The translations under genes were made by a program, and so were the position numbers. From contig CM022672.1 in the NCBI GenBank assembly GCA_012295275.1, forward strand, positions 27,485,930 to 27,549,929: a stretch of DNA of 64,000 nt, in the 5' to 3' direction. The notes below the pieces were generated by a model that worked only from the letters and a program-made list of their open reading frames with translations, had not been told where the DNA came from and made no database searches. Source of the stretch: Chrysomallon squamiferum (Eukaryota > Mollusca > Gastropoda > Neomphalida > Peltospiridae). Below are positions 1 to 21,531 of this stretch, one piece after another; the first letter of the stretch is position 1, and each line of letters opens with the position of its first letter.

Positions 1-5536
<5,536 letters not shown>

Positions 5537-5790
5537 CAGCCATCTGTGTAACACAGTCGTTTTTGTAGTCAGGTTTTACTGTGGAGAGTGAATGAGTGAA
5601 ACTATGATTTCATATCAGAGAAACTTGATTGTAGAGGATCTTGTTTTGAAATCATTCCTTTCAAGAAAGTGTTCAGTCTGTGATTCAATTCAGATCTTTT
5701 TTGTTTTGTTCATCTTTTATATGTGTTAACCTTTTTAATATGGTTCCTAGTATAGTAGGATCACAATAAACTTTTTTTTAATTATTATTA
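5537..5790 (+). terminator. KAT7 3' UTR with poly(A) signal
   Basis: The first canonical AATAAA after the stop codon is at 5765-5770, followed by a T-rich stretch. The cleavage site is inferred to be near 5785-5800. Confidence 0.55.
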
Positions 5791-7814
5791 TTATTTTTTT
5801 TTAATTTTATTGTGTCAGTTATGAAGGATAAAAAATGTAAAAGAATTTATCTATTTATATATTAATGTATATATTAAGTTAAATAATTTGTTGAAATAAT
5901 GTATCAGAAGTTGAATTATTATTTTAAAGATTGTAAATATGTTATATACTAGACTTTTTAGGGTAATGAAGTTTTATTTTACTTTTTTTGCTCGATATTT
6001 TCAGCACCAAGTCCTGCAATTAAAAATTTAAAATAAGTCAAATTGTAAAGCTTATTTTAGTAACAGTTTACATACCCAGCATTTATATAGCTAGTTACTA
6101 TCATTTATTGTATATGAAGGTGTCTTTTTAGTTACTTTTTATTTTAATAACAGGTCAATTTTAAATGTTTATCCATAAGTTGCTAATGAAAATTAAGTAT
6201 CAATATCTAGTTTATTATTATAAAGTGTATTAGAAACATAAAAAAAAACTACATTTACTTTTTAAAAATTCACTGAAAACCACTTTTTAAAAGTTTATTT
6301 CATATTTCCATGAAACAGATTATTTTAGTGTTCCCAAATCATGTTTTTCACTCAAAAACACCTTTTTTAAAAATCCTGGTAACTTAAGAAAGTTATTTTT
6401 TTGTAGTAATTTCTAAAATTGATAGGAAGTTGTACATAGTAAATCTGTTGAATTGATTGATTCGTAAACAAGACTGTTTTTATTGTATGGAATAAATATA
6501 GTTTGTTATGAGTTCATGTCCAGCAAAAAAACTGGCAAATACTTCACAATGTTGGGGCACATATAGTATTTATGAAATAAGCGATTCAAAATTTTAAGGC
6601 TGAAAAATGTGGTTTTAAAATATTATGAGAATTGAATTTGAAAAAAAAATAAATAAATATAATAAAAATAAAATAAATTTAAATTCCATCCATTCATTTT
6701 TAATCAGTTTTGGGGGGGTTTCAGTTTTTATTATTGATAGGGTTGGGGTGGGGGATTTTATGGTTTTTTTTTGTAATTAAATGCATTTTTATTAAAACTA
6801 CTCTTCAGTTGTTTATAATTTTAAATTTTTATATTTCAATTTTAATTTAAAAATCAGTATAAAGAAATCTGCATGTCAAACAGCTGTCTGGTTGTTGAAT
6901 GCTATAATTTGATATCTTTCTAGTAATAGTCGAGATCTTTTATCAGCTGGCAAAGTGAAAATTTGTAATTTTAATTAATATTTGTTTTTTATTTTTTATT
7001 TCTACTGCCTTGTAAAAGAATAAACTTTATTCTTCAGAAAAAACAACAAACCCAGATTAAAAAAAGAATTTGCATATAAAGCAGATAATTAAATATAATT
7101 TTTTTCATAGTTTGTTATTTAAACTTTTTATCTTTATTAAAATTATGCAGAATTACCATTTTCTATAGTTAATGCACAGATTAATTTGTTGTTTTTTTTT
7201 TTTTTGTTTGTTTTTTTGATTAAACAAAAGCAGTTTAACATTATTATTAAAAAAAATATATTAAAAATATTTAAAACAAAAAAATATGAATTGTGCTGTG
7301 ATTTAATGCTTTATAATACTGTACTTGTATTATTTTTATATTTTTATTACTTTCTGGTTGTCATTTTTTAATTATTAATTTTGATTTTATATTTTTTAAA
7401 TTTTTTTATTGTGTGAACTCAGTATTTTGTATACTAGACTTCACCATGTAAATACTAATGTTTGCTTTGTAACATAATTTTGGTTTATTTTTTTATTTTT
7501 TTTATTGTGCAGTTATTTAGATACTTGTTTTCTTTGTTTTATTTATTTTAGATCATACTGCTTTAGCTAAGAGGCATGTTCTGCTAGACAGACAGGAAAG
7601 ATTTATTTGGTGTATAAAAGATAACTGAATTAATTTTTTACCTACTAATTTCTGAGCCCTACTGATAGTAAAAACTGTAAAAATAAATAAAAATGCTAAA
7701 TGTTAAAGTTAAGAAGCAGTAAATTTTCATATAATTTAAAGAATATCTAACATCTTTCTTTACAAAATCTTGTCTTATTTTTTTTTTAAATTCTATCAAT
7801 TAAAAAACTAATTT

Positions 7815-7917
7815 TTATAATTGTAAAAATGATATACTTTACAGAAAATGAAATAATGGAATTTTTTATAGTCGTAAAAATGATATACTGTACAGAAAAT
7901 GAAATAGTGGAATTTTT
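7815..7917. repeat. Two-copy tandem repeat, period 51 bp
   Basis: Two near-identical copies (about 7815-7865 and 7866-7917) share GTAAAAATGATATACT and ACAGAAAATGAAATA and differ at only a few bases. This is a recent local duplication in non-coding DNA. Confidence 0.8.
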
Positions 7918-9162
7918 TAAGTTGAGAATAATTTATAATTTACTTAATATTGTGCAATACATGGAGAAAGTGTAAGAAAGGTATTTTTATTTTTGTTGTA
8001 ATTATTTTTCATTTCTCATTGATTTAATCATTTGTTTGTTTTATTTTATTTATGTTTTTAGTTTTTATTTATAATTATTTTACTTTTTTAGTTTCTCTAT
8101 TTTATTTTTTATTGTTTTGATACTTTATAATGAACTAACACTGACACAGGGTGATCCTACATGTGTGTTTTTTAGTTAGTGTACATACAGAACTGTTTTA
8201 TTTAGTGTATATAAAAATGTAAATAATTTTGCAGCATTGACTTTATCATCATGGTTTAAACGCAACAAACATTTTTCAATATGGGATCTTTTTGTGTGTA
8301 GAATTTAATATAACCACCTTGTTTCCAGAATAATTAAGTAAATTTACAGGTACATTTTTCAGTTTTTCAAATACATTTTGCTTTACTTCTTAGTAATATC
8401 CCCATTACTAGTCAGATCAAAATCTTCACATTTATCAACTTAATTGTCAGAATTCTTTCATTTTCTAATGCAGACTGATTTAATTGTTTATTTAATAATA
8501 AGAGATATTGCTTTATTTTATTTTTTATTATTTATTTTTTTATTTATGATTTTTTAACTTCTATAGTTTTTAATTTTCTTTGTTAAACAAAGACCCAAAA
8601 ACACCACATTTTTTTATTCAGTAATAAGAGTTACTCAGATAATTAGTTTTAATTTTTACTTTTTTTCTTTTTTTTTAAGACAAAATGTTTATTTAAATTA
8701 ATCTCAAAATTCAGCATATAACTATCAATAAACTATAAAAAGGAAAGGTTAAAAAAAATGTTGATATCTACATCAACTTTTTAAAATTATTTATTTATTA
8801 TTTGTTTTCTTCTTATGGAAAATAATACTACTGGCGTGTATATATATAGATACATATGTTATATAAAATATATAGATTAGAATGCATTAGGCACAAATAG
8901 TTGTTAAGCACCTCTGTTTGTCATAACTCTATAAATAAAACACCACTGGGATCCTGTGTTGTCATGGAATAAAATCATATGATGTATTTCTCTTTTATCT
9001 TTTTATTATTACTGTTTTTTTTTTTTTATTTATAAATTATAGTCTTGGTCTCTAACAATATGACATAGATCTAAAATCATTGATAAATGATAAATGTAGC
9101 TGGAAAAAATAGTCTGAAAAATAAATTTTATCATACTTTTAGACAGTTAATGAATTATTAGA

Positions 9163-9165
<3 letters not shown>

Positions 9166-9206
<41 letters not shown>
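9166..9206. repeat. Poly-T tract of 41 bases
   Basis: An uninterrupted T run. No flanking coding trace or target-site duplication is evident, so I call it a homopolymer only, not a retroposon tail. Confidence 0.9.
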
Positions 9207-9210
<4 letters not shown>

Positions 9211-10693
9211 GAGTGATAATGAAATCTTATGAGACAATACACCTGAATGATAGCAGTGTAGGAAACTTTTGTTTCCTTATAAATAGGAAAGCACATATTC
9301 TGGTGTTTTGATAACCAAACTTGCATTCTACTATTAAACTTAAACTTGGCTTTTTCTCACTAATATATGATTCATTAAGCAAATAATTTTGAAAGTATTT
9401 TAAAGTTAATTTAGATCAATTCATGAATTCTTTCTTCCTGCAACGTCATTCATTTATTATAATTTAATATAAAACTGGTGTTGAAAACTATCCAAGTTCA
9501 GTATTGACCAGAAAAGGTACAATTATTAAAAAGAAAATGCTTTTGTTAATCTATGCATATTTAAGTTCAGAACAATTCTTTTGTACAGCATGGAACATAA
9601 GATCCAGATTTGAGAAACTTCTGTGCAAATGCAATGTTTTGTGAAGTTATAATTACGGTGAAATGTTTCAAAAACAGAATTTTCTCAGTTCCTGTAATTT
9701 GCCAAATCCTAAAGTATAAAACAGTTAACCAAACTTCCCATTTGGTTTTGTCACTTCAATTTTGAGATAGTTCATGATGTGTGGGGGAGTGGGATGGAAC
9801 AATCTAGCTTGATATGCCTTAATTCACAACAAGCTTATTGTCATTTTATTTTTGGAATTTTTTTGTTTCATATTTTTATTTTATTTTTTGAAAGAACTGG
9901 TAAACAACTACAATCCCCAACACAAAATAAATTTTATTGGAGGTCATTTCTTGGCTAACTATTTATCCTTGTATAAACATCAATGTAAAAAAACAAAACA
10001 AGAAAATATACCCCTACAACAGATCCTGTTAGTGATGGACGGATTATTTTTTACCCAGTTCCTGTTCATAGAAGAAGTTATCTGGTGTACATGTGTACCA
10101 AACAAACTGAAAAACAAAATGCAGAATTATACAATGCTAAAAAAAACAAATTCCACTTTAATTACCTGTTGGTTAGCTGATGTATATTGCACATATAATG
10201 GCTATTGTACAACAAAATATTTAATACTTCCCAGTTGTTACAATACTGAAACAGGGCTTTAAAAATATACAATAAATGAACAGACTTGTTTGAAAACAAC
10301 AAATATTTTTTGTTCCTCTTATGCTTTGTTATGCATTAAGTTCTGCAGGGGAGAGGTACCCATCTAACATCTGTTGATGATGATGTTTATTGCACAAAAA
10401 TAAATGCACCAAATTCTGTTATATAAAACCCAACAACTGATGTGATAAATAAGTCTAAATCATTATGACGATATTTCTTTCTCAGTTGGCATGGATTCTG
10501 ATAATACAGTATTTTAATTTCTCATAAAAGATTTTTTTTTATTTTTTTTTTTTAATAACTATAGTTCCTAAAGACCAGTAGATTTAGTCTGGAAGATGAT
10601 AAATGTAAAAAGGGGTATTAGCAAAGTCTTTTTCTAAAATGGTAGATATGGTAACTGATATATTTTTTAAAAGTGCCAGAAAATATTTGATTA

Positions 10694-13695
<3,002 letters not shown>

Positions 13696-14281
13696 TGACA
13701 CCTGAAATAAATAACAATACTGCTTATTAGAGAGAGATAGCCAGTAGTTTAAATTGTCCGTAAACAATATTTTTTTTTTTTACATAAAAACAATTTTATA
13801 ATACATTCACTTCATATATGAATCGTATTTTTCTGACAGAAATAATGTTTAGTTTGTAACTTTTTTTTTTTTTTATAACACTATATTTAAATCTATCAAC
13901 TTGCAAAGTAGAATGCTTTCAAATCTCCATTTTTTTTTCTTAGCATAAAATTAATAATTGTATACAATATTAAAAGGTTCTTGTTAAATTTTCTTCAAAT
14001 TATGATTTCAGGCAAAAATATTAATAACAACTTTGAAACTGAAAAATAGGTTTAATGCATACGGATTTAGAAAATAAGCAGTTACTTGGTCAACATCATG
14101 TACCTTAAGTTACAAAAGAATAAAAAAAAAAAAAAAGAAGAGGAATTCAAAAATAAATAAATAATAATAATAATATTACCAATAAAAAAAAAATAATTTA
14201 ATACTGCTTTTAAGTATTATACTGTATTGACATCAAACTTTTTTTCCTTTTTTTTTCCGTTTACCTTTTCACTTCTGTAGT

Positions 14282-14290
14282 CTTTTTATA
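14282..14290 (-). promoter_or_regulatory. Possible TATA element for the minus-strand secreted gene
   Basis: On the minus strand this reads TATAAAAAG. About 25-30 bases downstream, GAAAAG is followed by GTAAAC, a possible donor for a very short 5' UTR exon. This is motif evidence only, in an AT-rich background, so it is weak. Confidence 0.25.
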
Positions 14291-14752
14291 GATTACTTGT
14301 GAGTGCACAGTATTTGAGTGTGCAGACGTTCCAGGTTGAGATATTTAACCGACGAGAGAACTTGATGGCAATAACGTGAACAACAACACCAACGTACCGG
14401 GTTAAATTATGTGATATGTCTGCTTGTAAAAGGGAGTGTTTGTAAGACGAAAACAATTATTGGTTTAATTTACGCATTTCATAAACAACCTACACAATGG
14501 GTTTTTTTTTAATGTTTTTTTTTTTTTATTTTCTTTCTTTTTTTTTATTATAATTTTTATTTAATTTATTCATTTATTTATGGGTTTGTCTGTCTGCTGT
14601 TCGATTGAAGTCATAAAATTTGCAGCCTTATTTATCAGAATTTGGATATGTTTTTTTGTGAACGTGTCATCTGACAAACGGAACAACAATCCCAGTGTCA
14701 TCCCCGTTAAACATGCAAGACAATCAGTGTGTTTTTAAAATTATTATTATTA

Positions 14753-14790
<38 letters not shown>

Positions 14791-17700
14791 AGGAGGGTGA
14801 GTGGGGAGTGGTTTTAAAGTGGATAAAGACTTTAGTATAGCATAGATCTTGTTTTATGAATCAGAATCCTGACAGTTCAGTATCCTACTCCTCCTGCTCC
14901 TCCTCCTCACCATCATCAAATTCTGATGATTATTATCTTTTTTACCCGTGATCCAGCAATTTCAAAATAAAAGACATACAGTTCAAACTTTAACAAGTGA
15001 AAACAAAATTATACAGATAAATACATTCCAATAGACACTATTACCATTTCAGATGAAAGACGAACATAAGAACATAACGAAAAGAAAAGAAACGATAAGG
15101 CTACATAGTAATAAACATTCGAAATCAACTCGAGTCATCTTGAAGAGATTTGAAACCTTTATCAAAATTATATATCTATTTTAGTGCTGATAAATCTTGT
15201 TAGTTGTCTACGATTTGCAAATCCTGGTTGTTGTTGTTGTGTGTGTGTGTTTTTTAATTGTTGGTAGGATAATTGTTTTTCCCGGCATTTTAACTATTTT
15301 TACATTGTAAATAGCACTCTTTTTATGATAATCAGTTTCGATAAACATTAAAATCTGATCATTTTTTTTTTATTATCTTTTTTTTTTTTTAAATTCACTC
15401 CGATTTATAATTGACAAATGTGGTACAGAATATACATTATCTTCTGCTATATAATAAAAATTAGTAAACACATTCATGTTTAATTTTTTAACTGTCAGTG
15501 TTAGGAGAGAGCATAATAAGGAATATATTACAAGCGAAATAAAGTATTTGTTAGTGATTTAAATGACCACAACCATTCACTTGTTTCTTTATTGGAATAT
15601 CACTTGTCAAACAAACAGATATTCCTAACTTTGATTTCTTTTTTAAAGTCATGTTTGGGGATTTCGAGATTTTGGAAGATTATGACTGACATATTGTACA
15701 GGCCATCACTCTTAATGTTTATATCACGTCTTTCATACAAAGTCATAAAAAAACAGGAAAACGTCACATGAAGGCATTCAGAATGTCGCCGATACATCAT
15801 CATTCTGCCAATGAAATTATAACGCCAGAATGCTGACGTTTCCATAATAATATAATTATACATTTAAAAAAAAAAAAAATAATAATAAACAAAATTGTAA
15901 AAAAAACTAACCCCCACAACTTTAGTTTAATAATACGTGACTGTACACTATTACAAGTATGCATACAAAGATGTTTTTATGTATAGATGCATTTATGTGT
16001 GAGCCTTTGTACGCAAGTATGTATGTATATTTGGGTGTGTGTTTGTGTTTTTGTGTGGGTTTTTGTTATGTATGTTTATTTGGGTGTATGCTACAGTTTG
16101 AACAATAACAGAAGGTTGTGCTGCATATTAATAATATATATTTGTATTGCCATAATTTACAATGCAATAAATGTTTAGAAATGCATTTAGTTAAATGCTG
16201 AATCTATCTTTACAGATTTATGGGATTAAACAAAGATTTTATAAAATTATTAATGCATCCATTGGTCATACTTCGGATGATCTAATTTGCAATGTTAACC
16301 TGGTATTAGGCAGGTTACTCCTCCCAGTTGATGTTAGATACAAAATTGTATTACGATAATAGTTTTTGGCTTCCAGCATTATTGTTATTGCTGTATCAGC
16401 TCTTTTTAATTGTTCCAACCGATAAGAATGGATTAACCCCAGTGTCACGGGAAATGAAAGAATGCATGTTTATTTAAAGAAATCTTCAACACATTTGAGA
16501 AGTGAATTTTAACCTACTTTGAAGATGGTAAATAAAAGCCATAAAAGATTTTAAATTTTTTCATTTTAATGTTTAAACATCAAAAATTATTAAAACAAAA
16601 CCAAAAACAACAATAATAATAAATAAACAAACAAATAAATAAATAAATAAATAAATAAATAAACTAAAGTGGATACAAAAACATTTCACTCTTTTAAAAC
16701 AAATACAGTACTCACCACTATTTCAGTACCAAATATGTCCATAACACTGCATGATGACTAAGTACGGAATTTTGACAACCGAGATGGCAGACTCACGACT
16801 GGTTTCAATCACGAAGACATTGGCACTGATGAACGAAAATAACAGCCTGTTTGAAGACTTCGCAAGCATGAATATATACAGTACTTTTACTATGTGTTAA
16901 AACAATTGCCGTCTTTTTGTGTTTGAAATTATTAATGTAAATAGTAGGACAAGTTTCTTTATGACAAAACTTTTGCAGTGCTTTATCTACATGCCCTGAA
17001 GGCATACAGCGGTTCTATATTTTTCTAGGGTGGACATCCTCCATTTCTTAAACTATTAATTAAATTCCTTATTTATTTTCTAATTATTTGGCTATGTGTA
17101 CATGCTGCAAGTATAACTATGTAACTGGGTGTGTGGTGTTATGGTGTGTTTCTATGTGTGTTAATTTTGTGACATGCTTAATGTATTTGAAATAATTTTG
17201 GGAATTAGAAACATTTTAAGTACACAATTTCCATAAAATAATAATTAGAAGTTAAGAAATATTTTTAAAAATGCTTAAACAATTTACAATGACAACAGCA
17301 ATAGCAGCAATAACGACAACAAATAGAAATATTTATTTCTTGCAAATAGAAATACGATCGGCTTTCGTAAATTGCATTCGTTCATACGAAGTAAACTTTT
17401 CTCACATATTGAATGGACCCGAGCCTGGTTTGTCGTGCTCTGACATCTATCTGTGTCAGAGGGAAAAAAATGACAGCTGTTGACAGGCACGGGACGTTAC
17501 CTTGAGATCTGAAAAGGGCGTGGCTCATGTCATTTCAAGTAATAGCTCTCTGCTTTTCTCTAGTCGTGTGTCTTTCTGATTCCTTATTTTCAGTTGTTCG
17601 TGTGTCTCTTTCTGTTCTTTCTCATTCTTTTCCTTTTATCTCTTCAATTTTTCTTTTTAATACTCGTGTGCCCGTAACATAATCCCACAAATATAATTTT

Positions 17701-18180
17701 TGTGGTTCTGTTGTTTGAAAGCAAATAATTCTTAATATTTGATGTTGCAAATTTATGAATCGGTGAATCACAGAGCCATGTATCTTAATAGAAAATATTC
17801 ATTCATTCATTAATTGTGACGAATAAAGACTACAGTTCAAACTAAACCAAAATTATTCTTTTATGGAATGATATAAAGACGCTATATACTAACACAACAA
17901 ATTTTAAGCAATGCTTAGGTTTATCTTAAATCAATTATTTTCTCGGAGGTTATAGACTTATGGTTTACTTAAATTTTGTTATAGTAATTTAGATTTATAT
18001 GCAACCAAGTCTGTCTAGAACTTTGTTTGGATGCTAAAATAAAAGTGGATCAAAATTTCATTTGCATAATATTAAATAATTTATTAAATCTTTTGAACAG
18101 CGATGCCGACCGATACACTTTTACTTAATACAAAGAACACCCAAATTGTGCCTTCGACCTACTTTTCTTTAGCGTTTATC
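14291..18180. other. Intergenic stretch without recognisable genes
   Basis: It contains ATT (14735-14790), GT/TTG (near 15230) and AAAT (16618-16663) microsatellites, a GC-box-like GGGCGTGGC near 17516 and a small inverted repeat TCTGACA/TGTCAGA at 17439-17460. The short frames in the stretch (for example 15600-15863 minus) match no family I know. Confidence 0.5.
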
Positions 18181-18960
18181 ATCAAAGGGAAGTAACTCGA
18201 ATGCTTGAAGGTACGCGTGGTTGATGAAAGGATTCAGTCAAATTGGGTAAATTTTATTCTTTTTTAATATATAGTTTTGCATAAAAGTAATTTTTAATGT
18301 TAATTTCAGGTAGTATATACCATAATTATAATTGCGAAACCGATTTTATTAGCAAATGGTTTGAAGTTTATCATCTATTTATTGCAAATACTCAGATCAA
18401 CATCTTTTTATGGAGGTTTCAAATTTTACGGTAGACTTGATCACGTCAAAAGTATTAAATTATCTTAAAAGAAGAACAAAGGATCTTGTATTAATTAAAC
18501 AATAAAACTAGTAAAATATAAATAATAACACACATACATATAAGTTCAGTAATTTTAAATGAATCCCTGATATCATTACAGTGTTGAATATTGAATATTT
18601 CAGTCATTACATGACAAAGCTGTAGTTTACGCCATTACGGTTACCAAGAGTTCACAATGTCCGTGCAAGCGACCCTATTCCGCTGACATGCACCACCTCC
18701 AATACTTTAACAAAATTATTCAGGCACAAAAAAAGAAAAAAGAAATGATTATTTTTCATTCCCAAAATTAATCGTAAATGAAGATACGGTATTTAGCGTT
18801 ATTTATACAAACTATTACTCAAAATCTCTCGAAAACTGAGAATTGTTCAAGCTGTAGCCCAAACCATCTGATTTGGCGATTAGACCGCCATGTTATCGGC
18901 TCATATTAGGCCACGTGATCAAATATTATTTTAAATTCTTCTCCAGTAGATTAAGTGTTT
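18181..18960 (+). promoter_or_regulatory. Possible promoter and first-exon region of the psq/BEN locus
   Basis: The first coding exon of the next gene opens with an acceptor at 20910, so a 5' exon must lie upstream. This stretch is the least AT-rich nearby. It holds possible donors (GAAG|GTACGC near 18212), a YY1-like ACCGCCATGTT at 18884-18894 and a CACGTG E-box at 18912-18917. I cannot locate the start site; the assignment rests on position and motifs only. Confidence 0.25.
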
Positions 18961-19983
18961 GTGATTATTTCAATATAAATAATTAATTATCAAAAACGGA
19001 AAATTTGTATCGATTTTGAATAAATGTTCATATCTGATGAAATTTCGGTATCATTTATAAAAACAATTATTTAATTCACTGTGTAATTTATGTTAGTATG
19101 TTCTCTGAGAAAAAATAAACTAAAAATGAACACAATATTGAAGATGCACTGATTTTTTAATTGCTTTTATTGATTTTAGCAAACACCCAGGCAATAGTTT
19201 AGTGACAAAAATTGAATATGAAAAGCTGTTGGATAAACAATTACTTTTGCCTAATTTTGTCTTATTTGTCTGTTTGGACATATATGCGTAACACAAATTT
19301 TATTTTGCAGACAAGCTAACCTTTCCATTCCATTATTAGGACTATTGTCACAATTAAAAGACTGATAATACAGTGATATTTTTGTTAAAGTACTGTATTG
19401 GTTAGACAATTTTTTATTAAAAGTTACATATATAGATAATTATTTAGTCTCCTCTTAAATGAATTTATTAATTTTTAAACACATAAATTCAATCAGATAG
19501 GTCTCTTTCTCAAACAGTGAAAAGTGCCAGTATGAACAGTGTCAGTGAAAATTTGATCAAATATGTACTTATTTTGTGCATCTTCTGTTAATAACTGTTT
19601 ATTACAGTAACATTGTAACACTGTCACTGTCAGATGAACATTTCACAACATTTTAGTTGTCCTGTATTATAAAGTTTTGTAGAAGCTTTTGTTAAAATTT
19701 ACAATGTAATAGTGTCAGATGAAATTTAGATAAATTTGTACTTGTATGTGCGTGTGGTAAGTTAAAACCACAATTTTTATTTTTTAAATTTATATATTTA
19801 CTTATTATTATTTTGACATTTCATCTGTTTTAATTTTTTTTTTTTTTTTAAAAATAAAAGTCAGAAGTGAATTAGTTTAATTTATTTTATTTATTTTTAT
19901 TATTTATTACACATACATATTTTTTTTTTTTTTTTTTTGTTGTATATCTGGCAAACACTATAAATAGTGGCAATATTGATGGC

Positions 19984-20012
19984 TGTGAAGCAGGTCCCAG
20001 ACGTGCTTCACA
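19984..20012. repeat. Perfect 9-bp inverted repeat (hairpin)
   Basis: TGTGAAGCA and TGCTTCACA flank an 11-base loop in otherwise AT-rich DNA. A short TTCCTA repeat follows near 20045-20062. It may be a remnant of a small non-autonomous element; no full element boundaries are visible. Confidence 0.5.
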
Positions 20013-20910
20013 ACAGCTTGCTCTGATTAGCACCTTAATTTTTTTCCTATTCCTATTCCTATGGCTAGATACAGTTCTGTATTTTTGGTCACTGATGTTT
20101 GAGACCTATTTTATTTTTGAAAAGTAATTGTCACACTTTAAGAAAAAAACAAAAACAAACACAAAAATAAATGAATCAAAGTATTGGTCTATTTTTATAA
20201 AACAGTTGTTATCACTCTTACAGTAAAGACATGAACCCAGTTAGGGTTTTCTTTGATCAGCACACTGTCAGTTAATACAGATCAACACTGTCAGATATCT
20301 GCTAGTATGTTTGAGATTACAAGCTCTGTAGTCATGTCACTGTTTTTTTGATTGTAAATGTTTCTCATTTCCTTTAACAAACCTGAATGTAATAAAGTTG
20401 CATTCTGTTTATTAAAATGGTCATTTTTATAAAAACAATCATCCCCATTTTATTATTATTAATTTTTTTTTAAAGTAGAAATTAGACAATGGTTGGTTAA
20501 TGGATTAAAAGATGAAGGTTACTAATTACAGTAAAAATGTCATATTGTCCCTTTCACACATATTCAGATTAAAAAAATATATATATAAAAATAACAGCAT
20601 ATTGCTACTAGTTGGGTATAATGAAAGAGGTTTTTTTTTTTTTTTTTTTTTTAAATTATTATTTTAAAAATATTTTATTACGTTTATGTTGGAATTACAT
20701 AGATTTATTATTATTATTATTATTTTTGTTTTCATTGAAAATTTTAAAGATAAGTTGAGGAACATTTATCTATTTTGTAAATGCAGGAGGGAAGAGATAA
20801 TTTATTTATATCCGGTAGTAGAAAAGAAGAATAAAAGATATGTCTTTTTTCAGTTAAAAAAACAATATAAACAAATTTGTTATATTTTAAATTACTTTAT
20901 TTGTTTTCAG

Positions 20911-21531
20911 ATTAATTCTTAAAAAGTGGCATCATGCTGGAGAAGCAGTATTCTGTCAAGTTCTTTTCGTCCTTCATTGAGGCCATACAAAAAGTATGTC
21001 GTGATTTTCTTGATTTTGAACAAGGTGTTGAACTCAGTGGCTATCTGGCTGTGGAAATAGATAACATAAAAAAGGAGAGATATGTTCTTAGTGAATTCAT
21101 ACAAAGCTCGGGTAATGTCATCAGTGAAAGTTTCTGCACAAAAGCATTCAAAACAGTTCCCAAAAGCTCACTGACATCAGAACACCGTGTTTTAAAAGAG
21201 CACAATGCTAGTCCAAGCACAGACTTGATGGACAGTTATGGACAAGAACAGGCAGCAATAAATCGCAGAACGTATCTTCCTGGAGGTTATTCTTCCAGTC
21301 AGAGACATTCCAGTTTTCAGAACACACGCTCCAGTCACTCATCACAGTCTCATTCTCAAATACAACCCAGACAATCAACTTCATGGGGAACTTCAGCAGA
21401 AACATCTCAGCAAAACATATCGAACAGAAGTTCTTTTCATGGCTCTCCAATCCGTTCCAGTTTTGAATCTAATGAGAGAGGATTTAAAAGAAATGCTACA
21501 GATTCAGAAGGTTCTCCATCCATAAAATTAG
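20911..21531 (+). CDS. Common exon 1: ATG and helical N-terminal region
   Basis: The acceptor TTGTTTTCAG ends at 20910. A stop codon in frame (20913-20915) precedes the ATG at 20934, which supports this start. Residues 1-70 (MLEKQYSVKFFSSFIE...) look mostly helical and conserved in style, as expected of an oligomerisation or partner-binding head. I cannot match it to BTB or any named domain. Residues 75-199 are Ser/Gln/Asn/Arg-rich and probably disordered. The exon ends after KL plus one base (phase 1) at a GTAAAA donor. Without splicing the frame would run to a stop at 21612-21614. Confidence 0.82.

Larger units (their letters stand above)
5791..10693. other. AT-rich intergenic stretch and probable 3' UTR of the minus-strand gene
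   Basis: I see no conserved coding exon here. The left part is dominated by T-runs and A/T microsatellites. From about 9230 to 10690 the composition is more even, which fits a 3' UTR of the convergent minus-strand gene. A minus-strand AATAAA (TTTATT at 9845-9850) is one possible end. The 136-codon frame at 9852-10262 looks like chance. Confidence 0.5.

Noticed and set aside
9852-10262. 136-codon open frame, plus strand
   Set aside because: No recognisable motif, starts in a T-rich run that mimics a membrane segment, and lies where the 3' UTR of the convergent gene is expected.
15600-15863. Minus-strand 87-codon frame
   Set aside because: No family resemblance and no convincing splice or promoter context.
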